Below are positions 26,312 to 35,241 of a stretch of 64,000 nt of DNA, piece by piece. Each line of letters starts with the position of its first letter. Position 1 is the first letter of the stretch. The DNA comes from Bacillus sp. FJAT-25509. Lineage in GTDB: Bacteria; Bacillota; Bacilli; Bacillales; Bacillaceae_G. The translations under genes were made by a program, and so were the position numbers. The notes beneath the pieces are model-generated. The model saw only the letters and a list, made by a program, of their open reading frames with translations. It searched no databases and had not been told where the DNA came from. The stretch covers positions 62,001 to 126,000 of the forward strand of contig NZ_LJIZ01000016.1 in assembly GCF_001420605.1 (NCBI RefSeq). Reading direction: 5' to 3'.

Positions 26312-27277
26312 CTACATATATTTATTCGAGATGAAATAGCCCTTTCCTTCAAGTAGAGCTAAAATTTCCAGTTTTTTTATATCAAAATTGTGTCCATCCA
26401 TATCAAACCAATGGATGCTCATTTTATTTCTAAACCACGTCATTTGCCTTTTTGCATATCTTCTTGAGCTTTGTTTAATTAAATCGATTGCTTCCTCTTT
26501 TGTTAAGATACCATCAAAATAATCGTAAAGCTCTTTATAGCCAATCGCTTGTACAGATTGACAATTTCGAATACCTTTGTCGTAGAGCATTTTTGCTTCA
26601 TCTACTAGTCCTTCTTCCAACATTAGATCAACTCGTAAATTAATTCGATTGTATAGTAGCTCTCGATCCATCGATAATCCGATTATTTCTGCATCATATA
26701 AATACTCTGGCTCTTTTTTAAATGCGGTCTCTGAAAATTTTTGTCCTGTCAGTTTGAAAACTTCTATTGCACGGATTACTCTTCTGACATTATTCATATG
26801 TATTTGCTTTGCACTTTCTGGATCAATTTCTGTTAATTGATCATGTAATGCTTTATTCCCAAAGGCCATTGCAAAGCCCTCTAATTGGTTTCTTAAAAGC
26901 TCATCACCTTCTTGCTCAGCAAATTCATATTTAGTTAATACACTTTGGATGTATAATCCAGTACCACCAACAATAATTGGAATTTTACCTCGATTAGCTA
27001 TTTCATTAATTTTTTCTCTAGCTAAAGTTTGAAAATCAGCAACTGTAAAAGAATCTTTTGGGTCAAGGAAATCAATTAAATGATGAGGAATCCCTTCTTT
27101 TTCTTCTTCTGTAACTTTAGCTGCTCCAATATTTAATTCTTTATAAACTTGAGTTGCATCGCCATTAATGATTTCTCCATCAACAGCTTTTGCAAGTTCA
27201 ATACTTAGTTTTGTTTTCCCTACTGCTGTAGGACCAACGATGACTATCACTTTTTGCATATTTACCATTGTAATCAC
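26312..27277 (-). CDS. miaA: tRNA dimethylallyltransferase MiaA
   Basis: 321 residues. The P-loop is [11 protein letters not shown] near residue 15; further landmarks are [18 protein letters not shown] (split at the DSxQ-like site, here GDATQVY), [10 protein letters not shown], and VGGTGLYIQ. The C-terminal region [11 protein letters not shown] is diagnostic. MiaA adds a dimethylallyl group to A37 of tRNAs reading UNN codons. The usual Ser of DSMQ is replaced by Asp-Ala-Thr. Start at GTG 27277 is favoured by AAAGGCG 5 bases upstream; two ATGs lie 3 and 6 codons later. Operon with hfq. Confidence 0.96.
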   Translation of the reverse strand: MITMVNMQKVIVIVGPTAVGKTKLSIELAKAVDGEIINGDATQVYKELNIGAAKVTEEEKEGIPHHLIDFLDPKDSFTVADFQTLAREKINEIANRGKIPIIVGGTGLYIQSVLTKYEFAEQEGDELLRNQLEGFAMAFGNKALHDQLTEIDPESAKQIHMNNVRRVIRAIEVFKLTGQKFSETAFKKEPEYLYDAEIIGLSMDRELLYNRINLRVDLMLEEGLVDEAKMLYDKGIRNCQSVQAIGYKELYDYFDGILTKEEAIDLIKQSSRRYAKRQMTWFRNKMSIHWFDMDGHNFDIKKLEILALLEGKGYFISNKYM

Positions 27278-27404
27278 ATATACGCCTTTCTATACAACCT
27301 TTTTCCTTACTTGTCTTACTAATTTTGAAAGTAGTTAACTCTTTTTATTTATACCATATTTATACAAAAATTCCAATGCGATGTGAATCAATTCACAAAT
27401 TCGA

Positions 27405-27425
27405 AAGAAAGTGTTTTCATTTTAA
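27405..27425. promoter_or_regulatory. cre-like catabolite-response site
   Basis: AGAAAGTGTTTTCAT differs from the cre consensus TGAAAGCGTTTTCA at two positions. The same 15-base core recurs upstream of the gene at 31127. Confidence 0.45.
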
Positions 27426-27459
27426 TAATGACAATTACAACTTGTATATACCGCTTTAT

Positions 27460-27508
27460 AAAAGACTGTTAAAATGGGATAAAGTTTCCATTCTATCAGT
27501 CTTTTTGT
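27460..27508 (+). terminator. long hairpin with T-run upstream of the PTS gene
   Basis: AAAAGACTG and CAGTCTTTTT enclose further pairing (AATGG with CCATT). It ends about 200 bases before the PTS gene. It could be a terminator of a short upstream transcript or an attenuator. Confidence 0.6.
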
Positions 27509-27609
27509 AATACCACCAATTATATGTATTAAGAAGAAATATTTATAGAATTCTTCGTCTTCACGCATGAAAAGATTTTCATAAAAGAGAGCTGATTAAT
27601 GAAAACCTA

Positions 27610-27623
27610 TGAAAACGCATTCA
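27610..27623. promoter_or_regulatory. cre site upstream of the PTS gene
   Basis: TGAAAACGCATTCA fits the palindromic CcpA-binding consensus (TGAAANCGNTTTCA type) with one mismatch. It lies 90 bases before the start codon, consistent with carbon catabolite control. Confidence 0.6.
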
Positions 27624-27712
27624 ACTCTATTGAATAGCGTTCATTATGCCTATATGATACCCATATAAGTTTAACTTACTTCATTCATTACAACTTAAGG
27701 GGGTCTTCACAA

Positions 27713-29245
27713 ATGAAAAAAGCTTTTGAAAAAGCTCAGCAATTCGGTAAATCGTTTATGCTTCCTATTGCCGTTTTACCTGCTGCTGGTTTGTTACTGG
27801 GAATCGGGGGTGCACTGTCAAACCCTAATACTGTTTCAGCCTATCCATTTTTAGATATCACATGGCTGCAGAATATCTTTACCATCATGAGTGCAGCCGG
27901 CACTATTGTGTTTGCTAACTTGCCCATTATATTTGCCGTTGGGGTAGCTGTTGGTTTAGCCCGTTCAGATAAAGGTACTGCGGGTTTAGCTGCTATGATT
28001 GGATACTTTGTTATGAATAATACCATCCATGCGTTACTTTCTATAACCGGAGACCTGGCGAAAGATAATTTGGCAGGAGCTGGGCAAGGGATCGCCGTCG
28101 GGATTCAGACAATAGAAACCGGTGTATTTGGCGGTATTATCATTGGGATTGTGGCAGCTGCGTTGCACAATAAATACAATAAAATTCAGTTGCCTCAAGT
28201 TTTAGGATTCTTTGGTGGCTCACGCTTTATTCCTATCATAGTTTCGTTTGTTTCGATGTTTGTAGGAGGCATTCTATTTGTGATCTGGCCTTACTTCCAA
28301 GATTTAATCAATCAGCTCGGTTCGATTGTTACAAGCACTGGGTTAATCGGAACCTTTTTCTATGGATTTATTTTACGTATGCTTGGACCGCTTGGCTTGC
28401 ACCATATTTTCTATCTTCCATTCTGGCAAACTGCTCTTGGCGGTACGCTTGAGATTGGAGGAAAAATAGTCAGCGGTACGCAAAATATCTTTTTCGCCCA
28501 GTTAGGTGACCCTTCTACGAAACACTATTACGAAGGGATATCAAGATTCATGTCTGGCCGTTTTATTACAATGATGTTTGGTTTACCAGGTGCCGCACTG
28601 GCCATCTATCATTGCTCTAAAAAGAAAAATAGAAAAGTAGTAGCGGGAATTTTGTTATCAGCAGCGTTAACGTCTTTCTTAACTGGAATCACAGAGCCAC
28701 TTGAATTTAGTTTCTTGTTCGTGGCACCGCTTCTTTATTTAGTACATGCTATTTTCGATGGTTTAGCTTTTATGATGGCAGATATTTTCAATATTACTAT
28801 AGGACAAACCTTTTCAGGCGGGTTTATTGATTATATTCTATTTGGTATTTTACAAGGGAACGACAAAACAAACTGGATAATGGTTCCGATTATTGGGATA
28901 CCATGGTTCTTCTTATACTACTATACTTTTAAATTTTTAATTAGAAAAAAGAACTTCAAAGTTATTGGACGCGAAGACGAGGAACAGGCTACAGAGCAAG
29001 TTTCAGCTACAGAGCGTGCTAAAACGATTGTAGTAGGATTAGGAGGAACGAATAATATTGATGTTGTCGATTGTTGTGCGACTCGACTGCGCGTAACCAT
29101 TAAGGATGAATCCTTGGTAAATGACGATGTCATTAAAAAAACTGGATCAAAAGGGATTGTGAAAAAGGGTACAGGTGTACAAATTATTTACGGACCTCAA
29201 GTCACCATTGTAAAAAACGAAGTAGAAGAATTTCTAGGTCATTAA
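27713..29245 (+). CDS. PTS transporter, fused IIC-IIB, glucose/amino-sugar superfamily
   Basis: 510 residues. The IIC domain (1-400) has about ten membrane segments and family motifs such as LPIAVLPAAGLLLGIGGA, RMLGPLGLHHIFYLPFW and the conserved ITEPLEFSFLFVAP. The IIB domain (about 430-510) carries the phosphorylated Cys in VDCCATRLRVT and ends VEEFLGH. There is no IIA domain, so it relies on a IIA partner elsewhere. GGGGG lies 8-10 bases upstream of the ATG. The downstream nanE and RpiR genes suggest the sugar enters as a phosphorylated amino sugar, most likely N-acetylmannosamine or a related compound. Somewhat less AT-rich than its surroundings, which may point to transfer. Confidence 0.92.
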   Translation: MKKAFEKAQQFGKSFMLPIAVLPAAGLLLGIGGALSNPNTVSAYPFLDITWLQNIFTIMSAAGTIVFANLPIIFAVGVAVGLARSDKGTAGLAAMIGYFVMNNTIHALLSITGDLAKDNLAGAGQGIAVGIQTIETGVFGGIIIGIVAAALHNKYNKIQLPQVLGFFGGSRFIPIIVSFVSMFVGGILFVIWPYFQDLINQLGSIVTSTGLIGTFFYGFILRMLGPLGLHHIFYLPFWQTALGGTLEIGGKIVSGTQNIFFAQLGDPSTKHYYEGISRFMSGRFITMMFGLPGAALAIYHCSKKKNRKVVAGILLSAALTSFLTGITEPLEFSFLFVAPLLYLVHAIFDGLAFMMADIFNITIGQTFSGGFIDYILFGILQGNDKTNWIMVPIIGIPWFFLYYYTFKFLIRKKNFKVIGREDEEQATEQVSATERAKTIVVGLGGTNNIDVVDCCATRLRVTIKDESLVNDDVIKKTGSKGIVKKGTGVQIIYGPQVTIVKNEVEEFLGH

Positions 29246-29268
29246 TAAATAATAAGGACGTGCTTTGA

Positions 29269-29961
29269 ATGCATAAAGTGTTAGAACAGATCAAAAACGG
29301 ATTAATCGTTTCCTGCCAAGCTTTAGATGGGGAACCGCTGCATAGTTCATTCATTATGGGACGTATGGCATTAGCTGCAAAGGAGGGAGGCGCCGTTGGC
29401 ATTCGGGCCAACTCCATCTCAGATATTGTAGAAATAAAAAAACAAGTAGATCTTCCTGTCATTGGCATCATCAAGCAAGTATACAGTAATTTTCCTGTCT
29501 TTATTACGCCAACGATGAAAGAGATTGATGCCTTAGCTCAGACGGGTGCCGAAATCATAGCGACAGATGCAACGAATCGACTCCGACCTGATGACAGTGA
29601 TTTAGAATCGTTTTATCAAGAAGTAAGAACAAAGTATCCTCACATTCTCCTGATGGCTGACGTCTCTTCGGTTGAAGAAGCTATTTTTGCCGATGAGTTA
29701 GGGTTTGATATTGTGGCACCGACATTATACGGATATACAGAAGAGACAGATGGCTTAAAAATCGATGATCATGACTATGCAGTCATTAAACAAATCGTCA
29801 AAAAAGTGAAAAACGCAAAGATTATAGCAGAAGGTAATGTATCAACACCAGAAATTGCCCGCTCTGTGCTTGATATAAATGTTCACTCGGTCGTTGTAGG
29901 CGGTGCGATTACAAGACCACAGATCATCACACAAAGATTTGTGGATGCAATACAAAAATAA
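29269..29961 (+). CDS. nanE: N-acetylmannosamine-6-phosphate 2-epimerase
   Basis: 230 residues of a TIM barrel. Landmarks are GLIVSCQALDGEPLHSSFIM, GGAVGIRANS, the catalytic-region KQVYSNFPVFITPT, ATDATNRLRPD, and the phosphate-binding AEGNVSTPE with VVVGGAITRP. It converts ManNAc-6-P to GlcNAc-6-P, which then enters amino-sugar catabolism (NagA/NagB, not in the window). It follows the PTS gene by 23 bases with AAGGACG upstream, so the two are one operon. Confidence 0.95.
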   Translation: MHKVLEQIKNGLIVSCQALDGEPLHSSFIMGRMALAAKEGGAVGIRANSISDIVEIKKQVDLPVIGIIKQVYSNFPVFITPTMKEIDALAQTGAEIIATDATNRLRPDDSDLESFYQEVRTKYPHILLMADVSSVEEAIFADELGFDIVAPTLYGYTEETDGLKIDDHDYAVIKQIVKKVKNAKIIAEGNVSTPEIARSVLDINVHSVVVGGAITRPQIITQRFVDAIQK

Positions 29962-29965
29962 GATA

Positions 29966-30018
29966 AGCTAAAAATAACTCAGGCGCTTTCCCTGGGTTAT
30001 TTTTAGCTATTTGTTTTT
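29966..30018 (+). terminator. strong terminator between nanE and the RpiR gene
   Basis: An 18-bp stem (with two G-containing wobble/weak pairs) from 29966 to 30008, followed by ATTTGTTTTT. It separates the transporter operon from the regulator, which probably has its own promoter. Confidence 0.9.
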
Positions 30019-30122
30019 ATTAGAGGTTAGTTTAGTTAAGAATTTTTCATACTCTCGAACAATGTAACTTAAAATAAGGTTATAATTGTTATTATGAACA
30101 AACGATTAAGAGGAGAAAGCAT

Positions 30123-30962
30123 ATGGAGTATCTAGGCGAGAACCTTCTTCATGGTATAACCTGTACTATGGATAAATTCACAACATCTGAAGCCGAATTA
30201 GCAAAATATATTATCAAAAATCCTCATGAAATCAGTCAATTATCAATTAGTCAAATTGCGAAAAAAATTCATATTTCGCCGGCTACAATTACCCGTTTTT
30301 GTCAAAAGATTTCTTTTACAGGATTTAATCAATTTAAACATGAATTAAAACGATATATCGATTTAAAAGATAAACCATCAAAGGCTAGTGACATTAAGGA
30401 GATTGATTATTTTTCTAATCTCTATCAAAATCATTTAGAAATCATCGAAACAACCTTTCAGAAAATGAATTATTTTGATATTCAGCAAGCCGTTATTCTT
30501 TTAAATAATGCTCAAAGAGTTCATGTTTACGGGATTGGCAACTCAGGGATTGCAGCTCAAGAGTTTAAATGGAAGTTTTTTCGGATTGGCATTCATGTTG
30601 AGTCAATTACAGATCCACATCAAGCATTGATGGATGCAGCATTAAGTACAGACAAGAGTCTCGTCATTGGCATTTCTGTTTCAGGCAAAACGAAAGAAGT
30701 CATCAACGCGATTAAAATTGCCAAAAATCAGGGAGCGGCGATTCTCGCAATTACAAGTGATAAAACTTCTGAACTTTACCAGCTAGCAGATGTACCCCTT
30801 CTAGTCATGAGTAAAAGCAGTATGCATATGGGACAGAACATCTCGCCCACCCTGCCGCTTTTTCTGCTTTTTGATTTAATATACACCGAACTTGTGGCAA
30901 AAGACTATATGAATCGGCTTCAGATTAGGGATAAGACCTTGAAGGCTTTGGAGGATATTTGA
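30123..30962 (+). CDS. RpiR/MurR-family transcriptional regulator with SIS domain
   Basis: 279 residues. The N-terminal HTH_6 shows LSISQIAKKIHISPATITRF, and the SIS domain (about 125-255) shows RVHVYGIGNSGIAAQEF and IGISVSGKTKEVINA. RpiR-family SIS domains sense phosphosugars, here plausibly ManNAc-6-P or GlcNAc-6-P. AGAGGAG lies 9 bases before the ATG. It is transcribed in the same direction as the PTS-nanE operon but after a strong terminator, and is followed by its own terminator. Confidence 0.93.
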   Translation: MEYLGENLLHGITCTMDKFTTSEAELAKYIIKNPHEISQLSISQIAKKIHISPATITRFCQKISFTGFNQFKHELKRYIDLKDKPSKASDIKEIDYFSNLYQNHLEIIETTFQKMNYFDIQQAVILLNNAQRVHVYGIGNSGIAAQEFKWKFFRIGIHVESITDPHQALMDAALSTDKSLVIGISVSGKTKEVINAIKIAKNQGAAILAITSDKTSELYQLADVPLLVMSKSSMHMGQNISPTLPLFLLFDLIYTELVAKDYMNRLQIRDKTLKALEDI

Positions 30963-30995
30963 TGAATGATAACATATTCCCACCTTATGAAAAAT

Positions 30996-31028
30996 GCATC
31001 TGCTTTCCCAAGCAGATGCCCTTTTTTT
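30996..31028 (+). terminator. terminator of the RpiR gene
   Basis: A perfect 10-bp stem (GCATCTGCTT with AAGCAGATGC), loop TCCC, then CC and a run of seven T. Confidence 0.92.
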
Positions 31029-31057
31029 AGGCGTCACTTGGTTAATACAAATTTAAA

Positions 31058-31078
31058 AGAAAGTGTTTTCATTTTAAA
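31058..31078. promoter_or_regulatory. cre-like site upstream of the DHODH-like fusion gene
   Basis: AGAAAGTGTTTTCAT, identical in its 15-base core to the copy at 27405, lies about 55 bases before the ATG at 31127. Confidence 0.45.
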
Positions 31079-31126
31079 TTTGTCAAAGTAAACTATAAGT
31101 AATCTGAAGAAAAACGAGGTTATACT

Positions 31127-32947
31127 ATGCCTGATTGGTCTTATCATACAATTTTTAAACCAATGCTCTCAAAGCTTCCTTCTAAAGTTTCAAGAGAAAT
31201 CATTCATAGTAGCATGAATATAATTTCAACTATGCCATTTGGTCCGAATCTAATCGAATTTCTTGGTCATTTAAATTCTGACAGTTCCCTTGAAAACGAG
31301 ATTCATAATTTGAAAATTAAAAACCAAATTGGATTAGCCTCTAAGATTGACCCCTATCTATCTGGCACAAATGCTTTTATGAATTTAGGTTTTGGTGTGA
31401 TTGAAATTGGACCGATCTCTATACACGACACTACTACAAGCAAAAGTCCGCTCATTGACTTGAAATCTAATCAATTAATCGGAACAGAAGAAAATAATGT
31501 ACTAACACTAGTACAAACAGTTAATAAACTTTCAAAAACACATAAGAAGCTTCCCATTTTTGCGAGAATAGTTGGGAGTTTTGATGAATTTAAAATGATT
31601 GAAGCAAGGCTTTCAGGTTTTGTTGATCTATTCATCATAGATCTTGAATTGGCCGGAGATTTAGTAAAAAATAACTGGGTTTCTACAAAACCTATTTGTC
31701 TATCAATTTATTCAGATGAAACAGATGTTTTTCTTTTACAAGAAAATTATCCATTCGATTCAATATTCATTGAAGAACTTCCAATTGCTACTGATTTAGA
31801 GCAAAAAAACAACTTAATAAATACAATACATAAATTAAAATCAAATCAGTTTGAGAAACCAATTTTTACAAAAGGCGGAGTGGTTGAACCGATCGATGCA
31901 ATTGAATTAATCGATAGCGGAGCATCATTAGTATTTTTGACTCATGGATATGTGCTTAGTGGTCCTGGTTTACCAAAACGGATCAATGAAGCAGTATTGC
32001 ATAGAAGAAAAAAAGCGATGACTAGTTTAAATGAAGGATGGATTTGGTACTTTTTATTTGGACTTTTCATGTTTTTAGGAGGATTACTTGCATTATTTAT
32101 TAGTTTAACTTCCATTCTCCTTCCATATGATGAGCACTTTTTAACGATTAATCGTCAGTTAATTTTACAGTTTAATGATCGAATTCTCCCCTTTATGTCA
32201 CATGATCGGATGACACTTTCTGGGACGATTATGTCAGGTGGAATATTGTTCATGTCATTGGCCAGAAATGGTATTAAACATCATTATCATTGGGCAAAGA
32301 AAGCAACTGACACTAGTGCGTTCGTAGGTTTTTTAGCGATATTCTTATTTATAGGATATGGATACTTTGACTGGTTACACGCTTTATTTTGGATAGTTCT
32401 ATTAATACCATTCTTAATTGGTCTTTTTAAAACAAGAGGTATCAATCGAAGTCCAGAATCAGAAAATTTAACAAATAATAGCGTTTGGAAGATGAGTTTA
32501 ATCGGTCAATTATTTTTTATCATACTAGGATTTTCGATTATAATCGGAGGTTGTATTATTTCCTTTGTAGGCGTCACTACTACCTTTGTTAAAACAGATT
32601 TAAATTATTTATGCATGTCACCTTCAGGGTTGAATGCGTTTAATCAGCACCTAATACCTGTTATCTCACATGATCGCGCCGGTTTTGGAGGTGGGTTAGT
32701 AAGTGTTGGCTTACTAGTACTCATGATTTCATTATGGGGGTTCAGACAAAATCAAAAATGGATTTGGTGGACATTATTGCTTGGGAGCTTACCCGCATTT
32801 ATAACTGCGTTTGCAGTCCACTTTATGATTGGGTATACAGATTTTTATCATCTATTACCACCAATCATTGCAAGTTTGTTTTTATTGATTGGCGTTATTA
32901 CATCTTATAGATTTTTGAATTTTACACTTGAAGATTCTTCTGAATAA
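31127..32947 (+). CDS. dihydroorotate-dehydrogenase-like domain fused to a duplicated membrane domain
   Basis: 606 residues. Residues 1-295 follow the class 2 dihydroorotate dehydrogenase (PyrD) barrel: an amphipathic start, IGLASKIDPYLSGTNAF, LGFGVIEIGPISI, a late strand KGGVVEPIDAIELIDSGAS, and a final helix GPGLPKRINEA. Several PyrD hallmarks are changed; for example PyrD's NGGI appears as KGGV, and no clear catalytic Ser/Asn set is seen. Residues 304-600 hold about eight membrane helices arranged as two repeats, each with the motif SHDR (358-361 and 514-517) followed by a Gly/Ser-rich helix. The barrel may bind FMN or have lost catalysis. Function unknown; similar fusions occur in other Bacillaceae. 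Single-gene transcript with a terminator at 32996. Confidence 0.8.
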   Translation: MPDWSYHTIFKPMLSKLPSKVSREIIHSSMNIISTMPFGPNLIEFLGHLNSDSSLENEIHNLKIKNQIGLASKIDPYLSGTNAFMNLGFGVIEIGPISIHDTTTSKSPLIDLKSNQLIGTEENNVLTLVQTVNKLSKTHKKLPIFARIVGSFDEFKMIEARLSGFVDLFIIDLELAGDLVKNNWVSTKPICLSIYSDETDVFLLQENYPFDSIFIEELPIATDLEQKNNLINTIHKLKSNQFEKPIFTKGGVVEPIDAIELIDSGASLVFLTHGYVLSGPGLPKRINEAVLHRRKKAMTSLNEGWIWYFLFGLFMFLGGLLALFISLTSILLPYDEHFLTINRQLILQFNDRILPFMSHDRMTLSGTIMSGGILFMSLARNGIKHHYHWAKKATDTSAFVGFLAIFLFIGYGYFDWLHALFWIVLLIPFLIGLFKTRGINRSPESENLTNNSVWKMSLIGQLFFIILGFSIIIGGCIISFVGVTTTFVKTDLNYLCMSPSGLNAFNQHLIPVISHDRAGFGGGLVSVGLLVLMISLWGFRQNQKWIWWTLLLGSLPAFITAFAVHFMIGYTDFYHLLPPIIASLFLLIGVITSYRFLNFTLEDSSE

Positions 32948-32995
32948 AAATTTCTTGAAATAAGTAAATCTTAAAAGAGGGAATAATAAAATGGT

Positions 32996-33028
32996 AAAAC
33001 CCCGTTTTAAATAAACGGGGTTTTAATT
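32996..33028 (+). terminator. terminator after the DHODH-like gene
   Basis: AAAACCCCGTTT pairs with AAACGGGGTTTT and is followed by AATTT. A seven-codon ORF with a GAGGG site overlaps the stem's left arm. Confidence 0.85.
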
Positions 33029-33057
33029 TGGATAGTATAATAGCATACTTAATCGAG

Positions 33058-33200
33058 TTAAAGTTTCTCCAGAATTATGATATGTATGGGGTCGATCAGC
33101 CTTGAATCAAATTGTTTGCTTGGCCAGTGCTGTAAATATAAATCTATATAGCTCGTCTTTAAACGTACTAAACTTGCCACTGCTGCTAATAGCCCTTTAG
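33058..33200 (-). pseudogene. fragment of an aldo/keto reductase gene
   Basis: The minus strand reads ASLVRLKTSYIDLYLQHWP, the diagnostic aldo/keto reductase strand-helix block (SLRRL.tDYIDLYLiHWP), then about 20 further residues and a TAA at 33058. Only about 45 codons survive, with no start. It abuts the TnpC remnant. Confidence 0.55.
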
Positions 33201-33236
33201 TTGAAGAAAGGAAGGAACCGTGTTCCCTTAATTTTT

Positions 33237-33476
33237 TTATACTTCTGCATATTCCACTTTTAATTGTTCTCTTATTTCTTTGTTTTCACCATCTATCTTC
33301 TTAATGCAACGCTGCAAAGAAGCAATCAGGGCATCTTTTTTATTGTCATCCAACTCTCGTTTCTTTTGCTTCGATGAAGGTGCTTTCGCTTGTTGTTGTC
33401 GCAAGGATTCAATCTGATCACGCAGCTCAAGTTGTTGTATAATGTACATTTGCAACACCGACCACACTTGCCACGC
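33237..33476 (-). pseudogene. 3' remnant of a Tn554-type TnpC (DUF6262) gene
   Basis: About 80 codons are open, from after a TAG to the stop at 33237. The sequence LELRDQIESLRQQQAKAPSS, the basic KQKKRELDD stretch and the coiled coil CIKKIDGENKEIREQLKVEY match the C-terminal half of DUF6262/TnpC proteins of Tn554-like transposons. The N-terminal half is missing and no good ribosome binding site is present. TnpA and TnpB are absent, so this is a scar of a former transposon. Confidence 0.55.
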
Positions 33477-33573
33477 CTAATGGGCTTACTATTATTTATA
33501 GGAAAGTTTGTACTCAATAACGAATATATATAGATTAGTAAAATCAGTTTTATCACACATTGGAGGAAGTAGT

Positions 33574-34638
33574 ATGGAGCAATTTCAAAATAATATTAAA
33601 GCGTTAGCAAAAAGAACACTTCAACTTAAAGACACAATTTCTACAGAGGAAGCAACAAAAACCTCTTTAGTTATGCCTTTTTTCCAGTCTTTAGGATATG
33701 ATGTTTTTAATCCTGAAGAATTTCTTCCAGAATTCACTGCCGATGTAGGTATAAAAAAAGGAGAGAAAGTTGATTATGCAATTATTTTAAACAATGAGCC
33801 GATGATCTTAATTGAAGCTAAATCAATAAATGAAAATTTACAGAAGCATGATTCACAATTATTTCGATACTTCGGAACTTCTAAAGCAAAGTTTGGCATT
33901 TTAACTAATGGCCAAAAATACTATTTCTATACAGATCTGGAAGAACCGAATAAAATGGACTCGACTCCTTTCTTCACTATCGATTTAGAAAATATAAAAG
34001 ATACGCAAATTACGGAGCTAGAAAAATTTAGAAAAAACAATTTCGATTTACACAATATTATTGACACTGCTTCGGAACTAAAATATTTAAATGCAATTAA
34101 GAGCTTTTTGTATAAGGAATTTGAGGATCCAAGCGAGTCGTTCATTTCATTTATTTTAACAGATATATATAATGGTAGAAAAACTCAAGCAGTTCTTGAT
34201 AAATTTAATAGTATTGTAAGAAAATCATTAAAGCAGTTCTTAAATGAAACTGTAAGCGACAAACTACAAGCTGCTATTCAAACTACTGTATCAACAGATA
34301 CACCTAAACCAGTTGAAGATGTATCAAACGAGGAAGCCGAAGTTAATAAACCTGCAATTATTACTACAACCGAAGAAATTGAAGGATATGTAATTGCAAA
34401 ACTATTATTAAAAGAAATTGTTGATGAAGAAAGAATTTATTACCGTGACAATTTAAGCTATTTCAATGTTCTTTTAGATGATTCTATTCGAAAATGGATT
34501 TGCAGGTTATATTTAGATGGCACTAAAAAATCCATTCAAATAAATGACGAAAATAAAACAACTTTTACTCTTGATAAGCTTTCTGATATTACATTATACA
34601 AAGAAAAATTAATAGATGTATTACGGAAATTTATCTAA
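33574..34638 (+). CDS. stand-alone type I restriction HsdR-N-like nuclease domain protein
   Basis: 354 residues from the ATG at 33574 (TTGGAGG lies 7-8 bases upstream; an earlier frame extension lacks a site). The N-terminal 150 residues fit the HsdR_N/HSDR_N_2 PD-(D/E)xK fold: EEATKTSLVMPFFQSLGYDV, VGIKKGEKVDYAIIL with the catalytic Asp, then PMILIEAKS with the Glu-Ala-Lys pair, and a DSQLFRYFGTSKAKFGILTN block. No helicase or translocase domain and no HsdM/HsdS partner nearby. The C-terminal domain (about 235-354) is unfamiliar, separated by an acidic linker. The organisation suggests an orphan defence nuclease or a regulator-like solitary domain. Terminator at 34646. Confidence 0.8.
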   Translation: MEQFQNNIKALAKRTLQLKDTISTEEATKTSLVMPFFQSLGYDVFNPEEFLPEFTADVGIKKGEKVDYAIILNNEPMILIEAKSINENLQKHDSQLFRYFGTSKAKFGILTNGQKYYFYTDLEEPNKMDSTPFFTIDLENIKDTQITELEKFRKNNFDLHNIIDTASELKYLNAIKSFLYKEFEDPSESFISFILTDIYNGRKTQAVLDKFNSIVRKSLKQFLNETVSDKLQAAIQTTVSTDTPKPVEDVSNEEAEVNKPAIITTTEEIEGYVIAKLLLKEIVDEERIYYRDNLSYFNVLLDDSIRKWICRLYLDGTKKSIQINDENKTTFTLDKLSDITLYKEKLIDVLRKFI

Positions 34639-34645
34639 AATATAA

Positions 34646-34680
34646 ATACCCCCTATTTCTTCTATAATAGGGGATATTTT
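34646..34680 (+). terminator. terminator of the HsdR-N-like gene
   Basis: An 11-bp stem with one mismatch (TACCCCCTATT against AATAGGGGATA) around an 8-base loop, followed by five T. Confidence 0.8.
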
Positions 34681-35055
34681 TGTTATAAAATGATTGATAT
34701 AAATTCATGCCAATTATTTATAAAACGAAAAAAGTACAGTTCCTTAATTTTAATACTTAGAAATTGTACTTTTAAATATTTTAATTTCTTTACGTTCTGT
34801 ATCTGCAATTTTCTTGACGCTACCCCTACTATCAAAATTCCCAAGTGTATTAATTTCAAAGAAAAATTAAGGTTTGTAGAATTATAAGGTCTCCGAAATA
34901 TCCGAATAAAAAAACCCAGCAATCTAGGAGCCTTAAACTTTTGCCTTCCTCCAATACTCTATAACCTGATCCTTACATGGCTTTAATGGTCGTTAAAATT
35001 TTGTGGGGAAGTACATATTTTTAAAAATTTTGTGATTGTGCAGGGAATTTTATTA

Positions 35056-35208
35056 TTATTCAAGTGTAATTTCTTCTTCAGCTGTTTGATAAATATCAAT
35101 TCGATTATCTACATTAATACGATTAACTAACCATCCCTTTAAATTACATTGTTGAATGAAATCATCTATTCGGTTAACACCATTGATTTCTTTTGGTGTA
35201 ACAACCAC
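35056..35208 (-). pseudogene. short remnant ORF, possible C-terminus of a lost gene
   Basis: A GTG at 35208 opens 50 codons reading VVTPKEINGVNRIDDFIQQC, then LKGWLVNRINVDNRIDIY and a Glu-rich end. Composition is protein-like, but there is no proper upstream ribosome binding site and no family was recognised. It lies next to the toxin island and may be a leftover immunity or toxin gene. Confidence 0.3.
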
Positions 35209-35241
35209 TCCGAACTAAAGTTCGTTATAATATGATGTTGT

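Larger units (their letters stand above)
27278..27712. other. intergenic regulatory region between miaA and the PTS operon
   Basis: It contains two cre-like sites (27405-27425 and 27610-27623) and a long hairpin (27460-27508). No credible gene is present, although a 61-codon ORF overlaps the hairpin. Confidence 0.5.

Noticed and set aside
27325..27510. 61-codon plus-strand ORF upstream of the PTS gene
   Set aside because: No ribosome binding site; it overlaps a cre-like site and a terminator-like hairpin and has an unlikely composition.
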